In this document: in pieces, positions 61,008 through 64,000 of the stretch
Layout: each line of letters begins with the position of its first letter
How positions within the stretch are numbered: position 1 is the stretch's first letter
Assembly: GCF_019575955.1 (NCBI RefSeq)
Contig: NZ_CP080575.1
Location: 496,001 to 560,000 of the forward strand
Length of the DNA stretch: 64,000 nt
Reading direction: 5' to 3'
Source: Nesterenkonia pannonica
GTDB taxonomy: Bacteria > Actinomycetota > Actinomycetes > Actinomycetales > Micrococcaceae
The notes under the pieces: generated by a model
Seen by the model: the letters and a program-made list of their open reading frames with translations, nothing else
Database searches by the model: none
Told to the model about the DNA's origin: nothing
Program-made: the position numbers and the translations under genes

Positions 61008-61807
61008 TCAGCTGAAGTCTGCGATCACCGGCGCATGATCGCTGGCACCCTTGCCGCGTCGCTCGTCCTTGTCGATGAACGCGTCTGCGGCACGGTCCGC
61101 AAGTGCGGGGAGGCGAGGAGAAAGTCGATCCGCATGCCCTGCCTCTTCTGGAAGCGCAGGCTCGTGTAGTCCCAGAACGTGTACGCCCCGGGCCCCGGAG
61201 TGTAGGGGCGGGCCACGTCCGCGTAGCTTGCGTCCAGGAACCCTGGAACGCGGCGCGCTCCTCGTCGGTGACGTGGGTCAGCCGGTTCTTCTCAAAGAAG
61301 TCGATGTCCCAGACATCCTCATCCTCCGGCGCCACGTTCCAGTCGCTTACCAGCACGATCTGCGCGTCGGGCGTCTCGGTCAGCCAGGCCTCGGCATGGT
61401 CGCGGAGGCGGTTCAGCCAGCCGAGCTTGTAGGTCATGTGCTCATCGTCGCGCGAGCGGCCGTTGGGGACGTAGAGGGACCACACCCGCACGTCGCCGCA
61501 TGTTGCAGCGATCGCCCGAGCCTCCTGAACCGGGTCCTTCCCGCCTTCCCGAAGGGGGCTGGTCGGGGAAGGTCCTCTCCACGTCCTTCATGCCCACGCG
61601 CGAGGCGATGGCGACGCCGTTCCACTGGTCGTAGCCGAAGTGGGCCACGTCGTAGCTGTTGTGCTCGAAGACCTCCCACGGGAAGTTCTCGTCCTTGCAC
61701 TTGGTCTCCTGGATGGCCAGAACATCTACGTCCTGGCGCTCCAGAAACTCCTCGACCCTGTCGGCCCGGGCCCGCAGCGAATTGACGTTCCATGTAGCGA
61801 TGCGCAT
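61008..61807 (-). CDS. xthA: Exodeoxyribonuclease III
   Basis: About 266 residues, EEP fold, an AP endonuclease and 3-prime exonuclease. MRIATWNVNSLRARADRV, LAIQETKCKDENFP, LVSDWNVAPEDEDVWD (LAGDWNVAP expected; GTAAGC), YTFWDYTSLRFQKRQGMRIDF (in part) and SDHAPV show all catalytic residues. Breaks near 61110, 61240 and 61535. It contrasts with the inactive EEP protein at 52082. Confidence 0.9.
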
Positions 61808-61820
61808 CGCCAGAACGCTA

Positions 61821-62650
61821 TCAGGACTCGGACTTCCACCACTGGTCGGCGATCGTGACCGGCTCTGTGCGCTTATGGCGCGTCTTCAGCCACTGGTTCT
61901 CGAGCCGGGCTGCCGTCTCCGCGGAGACCTCGCGGCCCTCCAGGTAGTCGTCGATCTCGTCGTAGGTGATGCCGAGCTCCGTCTCGTCAAGCTGTCCTGG
62001 GCTGTCGTCCAGCAGATCGGCGGTGGGAGCCTTGGTGTAGAGCCTCTCCTCCGCGCCCAGGTGCTTCAGGATCTGCCTGACCTGCCGCTTGTTCAGCGTG
62101 AACAGGGGGCGACGTCCACGCCGCCGTCCCCGTACTTGGTGAAGAAGCCGGTGATGCCCTCGGCCCCGTGATCTGTGCCGACCACCAGAGCGTTGTTCTC
62201 GCTTACCACCGCATACTGGGCCACCATGCGCAGGCGCGCCTTGACGTTGCCTCGGTGGTAGTCCTTCAGGGGTCGGCCGTGGCCCTCGGCGAAGGCCGCA
62301 TCCATCCCGGCGACGGCCTGTTCGATGTTGAAGGTGTGCAGGCGGTCCGGGCCGATGAATCCGAGCGCCCGCTCGGCATCCTCCTCATCATGCTGGACCC
62401 CGTGCGGGAGCCGCATCGCATGGAAGGTCGCCTCATACCCGTCCTCGCGCAGCTTCTCGACGGCCAGCTGGCACAGTCGTCCGCCCAACGAGGAGTCCAC
62501 CCCGCCCGAGATGCCCAGCACCAGGCCGTCCGCTCCCGCGGCCTTCACGTACTCAGCCAGGAACGTCGTGCGGCGCAGCACCTCCTCGGTGGGGTCGATC
62601 GTGGGGCTGACGCCCATCTCTTCCAGAATCTGATTCCGCAGATCACCCAT
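61821..62650 (-). CDS. nadE: NAD synthetase, ammonia-dependent
   Basis: About 277 residues; amidates nicotinate adenine dinucleotide. The P-loop is [15 protein letters not shown], then [15 protein letters not shown] and [19 protein letters not shown] (AVAGENN expected at 62202). [13 protein letters not shown] is conserved and [13 protein letters not shown] is read after a break near 62108. The start ATG 62650 gives [14 protein letters not shown]. Confidence 0.9.
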
Positions 62651-62758
62651 ACTGCGCAGTGTATCCGGGGCTTCGTGACCCAGATGTGAATGGCGGCTGA
62701 ACGCCGCCTTGACGGAGGGCGCGCACAGTCCCGGCACGACGGATCATAGGATACCTGT

Positions 62759-63318
62759 ATGACTTCTGCTGCTGACCGCGACCGTCTCAACGAACTCATC
62801 CGCGACCTCGCCGTGGTGCGCGGTCGGGTGACCCTCTCCTCGGGCAGAGAGGCCGACTATTACGTCGACCTGCGCCGCGTCACACTCCACCACGAGGCCT
62901 CCGGCCTGGTGGGCCGGGTGATGCTGAACCTCCTCGACGAGGCGGGGATCGACGTCGACGCCGCAGGAGGGCTGACGATGGGTGCGGACCCGGTCGGAAC
63001 GGCTCTGATGCACGCCGCGCGGGAGCAGGGCCGCAGCGTGGACGCGTTCGTGGTGAGGAAGCAGCAGAAGGACTACGGAATGGGGCGCCAGGTGGAGGGC
63101 CCTCAGTGGAGGGTCGCCGAGTGGTGGTCCTGGAGGACACCTCCACCACAGGAGGCTCGGCGCTGACAGCAGTGGAGGGAGTCCGCGCAGCGGGCGGCAT
63201 CGTCCAGGCTGTGGCCGTCATCGTGGACCGGGCAACCGGGGCCGGGGATCACATTGCGCAGCAGGCGGATGTTCCCTATCTCTACGCCTACACCAAGGAC
63301 GACCTCGGCCTGGAGTGA
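62759..63318 (+). CDS. pyrE: Orotate phosphoribosyltransferase
   Basis: About 187 residues. RVTLSSGREADYYVDLRRV, GGLTMGADPVGTALM, FVVRKQQKDYGMGRQVEG and the PRPP loop VVVLEDTSTTGGSALTA are visible. One frameshift near 63095. It makes OMP in pyrimidine synthesis. AGGATACC lies upstream; the gene is divergent from nadE. Confidence 0.9.
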
Positions 63319-63328
63319 GCACCCCGCC

Positions 63329-63862
63329 TCAGCGCAGGGGGCGCTGGAGCAGGTATGTGCCCAGCGTCCTGCCGTGCTTGACGTCGACCTGCGGCAGGTG
63401 GCCGACGGGACGGAAGCCCAGCTTGGTGTGCAGGGCGAACGACGCCTCACTCTCCTCATCGGTGAGCACGCCGATCATCTGCTGGTGCCCCGCTTCGGCG
63501 CAGCGCTCGATCAGAGCGCTCAGGAGCGCGGTTCCGACGCCGCGGTTTACGGCAGCAGGACTGAGGTAGATGCTGTCCTCAACCGTGATGCGGTGCTCGG
63601 ACTTCGGGCGCCACCAGTCCGCATAGGCGAAGCCGACGATCTCGCCGGGCGCCTCGTCCGCGCTCTCCGCCTCCGGGTGCAGCTCGGCCACGAGGAAGGG
63701 CAGGCCGTCCTCCCGCATGCGCTCCATGCGCACCTGCCAGTCAGCGGCGGTCGGTGCCCGATGCGTGAAGGTGGCCAGAGTGCTGAGCACATAGTGCTCC
63801 ATGATGGTCGCCGCAGCGTCGAGGTCTGCGGTCTGCGCGTCGCGGATGATCGGTTCAGTCAC
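63329..63862 (-). CDS. GNAT N-acetyltransferase
   Basis: Intact, 177 residues from GTG 63862 (TEPIIRDAQTADLDAAATIM). The acetyl-CoA loop NRGVGTALLSALIERC and the C-terminal HTKLGFRPVGHLPQVDVKHG match the phosphinothricin/methionine sulfoximine acetyltransferase branch. It likely acetylates a small amine or amino-acid analogue. Confidence 0.85.
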   Translation of the reverse strand: MTEPIIRDAQTADLDAAATIMEHYVLSTLATFTHRAPTAADWQVRMERMREDGLPFLVAELHPEAESADEAPGEIVGFAYADWWRPKSEHRITVEDSIYLSPAAVNRGVGTALLSALIERCAEAGHQQMIGVLTDEESEASFALHTKLGFRPVGHLPQVDVKHGRTLGTYLLQRPLR

Positions 63863-63885
63863 CCTGCAGAGGGTAGCCGAGAAGC

Positions 63886-64000
63886 TCAGCCGAGCGCCCG
63901 GCCGATGCGCTCTGCGGCCTCGGTGAGCGTCGACTGCGAGCACGCGAAGTTCAGCCGGGCGTGCCGTTCGCCGCCGGTGCCGAATCCGTGCCCGCCGCTC
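63886..64000 (-). CDS. PLP-dependent aminotransferase, C-terminal end
   Basis: Only the last 37 codons are in the window. SGGHGFGTGGERHARLNF and ACSQSTLTEAAERI match the C-terminus of MalY/PatB-type class I/II aminotransferases, with the Arg that binds the substrate carboxylate in HARLNFA. Confidence 0.75.
   Translation of the reverse strand, partial: SGGHGFGTGGERHARLNFACSQSTLTEAAERIGRALG

Noticed and set aside
1-64000. GTAAGC/GCTTAC as a DNA uptake word, Chi site or other functional genome signal
   Set aside because: The words fall inside invariant protein motifs and damage them, occur in both orientations without bias, and are explained by GCCGGC. A functional word would not sit preferentially on catalytic glycines.
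1-64000. Mass gene decay or programmed frameshifting
   Set aside because: Essential genes (pyrE, nadE, uppP, hemH) are affected, the other frame always resumes the same domain, and no slippery heptamers with pseudoknots are seen.

Overview
The window is about two-thirds G+C, gene-dense, and carries mycothiol-era actinobacterial families: a C50 carotenoid operon with heterodimeric lycopene cyclase, coproporphyrin-type ferrochelatase, a SigK/RskA pair, class E/F sortase with a CHRD protein, and a RipA-like NlpC/P60 protein. Together with the very acidic secreted proteins, a BCCT osmolyte transporter and the conserved small proteins present, this points to a Micrococcaceae-type actinobacterium, perhaps Nesterenkonia (inference).

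A caution governs the whole annotation. Most genes are interrupted by small frameshifts, yet the protein resumes in another frame with its conserved motifs intact. Many breaks, and many odd substitutions at invariant residues, fall on the words GTAAGC, GCTTAC, GCTTAGC or GCTAAGC exactly where homologues require GCCGGC (Ala-Gly and similar). Others are one-base losses in C or G runs. I read this as systematic consensus error at a modified GCCGGC-type motif plus homopolymer error, not gene decay. CDS coordinates are therefore given for the whole restored gene, from start codon to stop, across these breaks.

Layout. 1-2962: nucleoside-type BMP/ABC importer (minus). 3110-5864: small conserved genes, a lipoprotein and an MFS exporter facing its TetR regulator (5950). 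6586: tRNA-Lys, then a tandem PH-like membrane protein. 8121-9420: MarR divergent from a two-gene operon with a perfect inverted repeat between them. 9690-12713: second MFS, SDR and zinc alcohol dehydrogenase. 12738-15605: sortase, CHRD protein, ECF sigma and anti-sigma. 15668-18688: photolyase and a SRPBCC-epimerase fusion. 18766-22610: a GAF-PP2C phosphatase, BcsA-like glycosyltransferase, STAS protein and HATPase kinase in one overlapping operon, i.e. a partner-switching module apparently wired to a polysaccharide synthase. 22678-24125: SDR/DUF2867 protein. 24100-29264: MarR divergent from idi-crtB-crtI-crtYe-crtYf-crtEb. 29278-32310: ferrochelatase, UV-damage endonuclease V family protein, GT2 and a DUF2238-type membrane protein.

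32364-35602: arsenic island (flavoprotein and Acr3 divergent from arsR-arsC). 35611-37553: UppP and an orphan BMP lipoprotein. 37696-40465: CutA, threonine aldolase, TVP38-type membrane protein, YigZ-type protein. 40503-43818: ATP-grasp ligase followed by an S15-type peptidase. 43964-46150: anchored exported protein and a spermidine-synthase-like methyltransferase. 46232-48224: DUF4212/SSS organic-acid symporter behind a perfect CRP/GlxR-type site. 48513-51822: membrane protein plus LytTR regulator, converging on a BCCT transporter. 52082-56627: secreted EEP-fold protein lacking its catalytic residues, a conserved protein, a GDPD and a tandem USP. 56717-59022: RipA-like cell-wall hydrolase with Pro/Glu/Thr repeats and poly-Ser. 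59387-60215: zincin, then tRNA-Glu, -Asp and -Phe. 60336-64000: DUF4282 protein, exonuclease III, NAD synthetase, PyrE, GNAT acetyltransferase and the end of an aminotransferase.

No IS element, prophage or CRISPR array was seen. Carotenoid, photolyase, UV endonuclease, ferrochelatase and the SDRs form a photoprotection region; the partner-switching/glycosyltransferase operon sits inside it.
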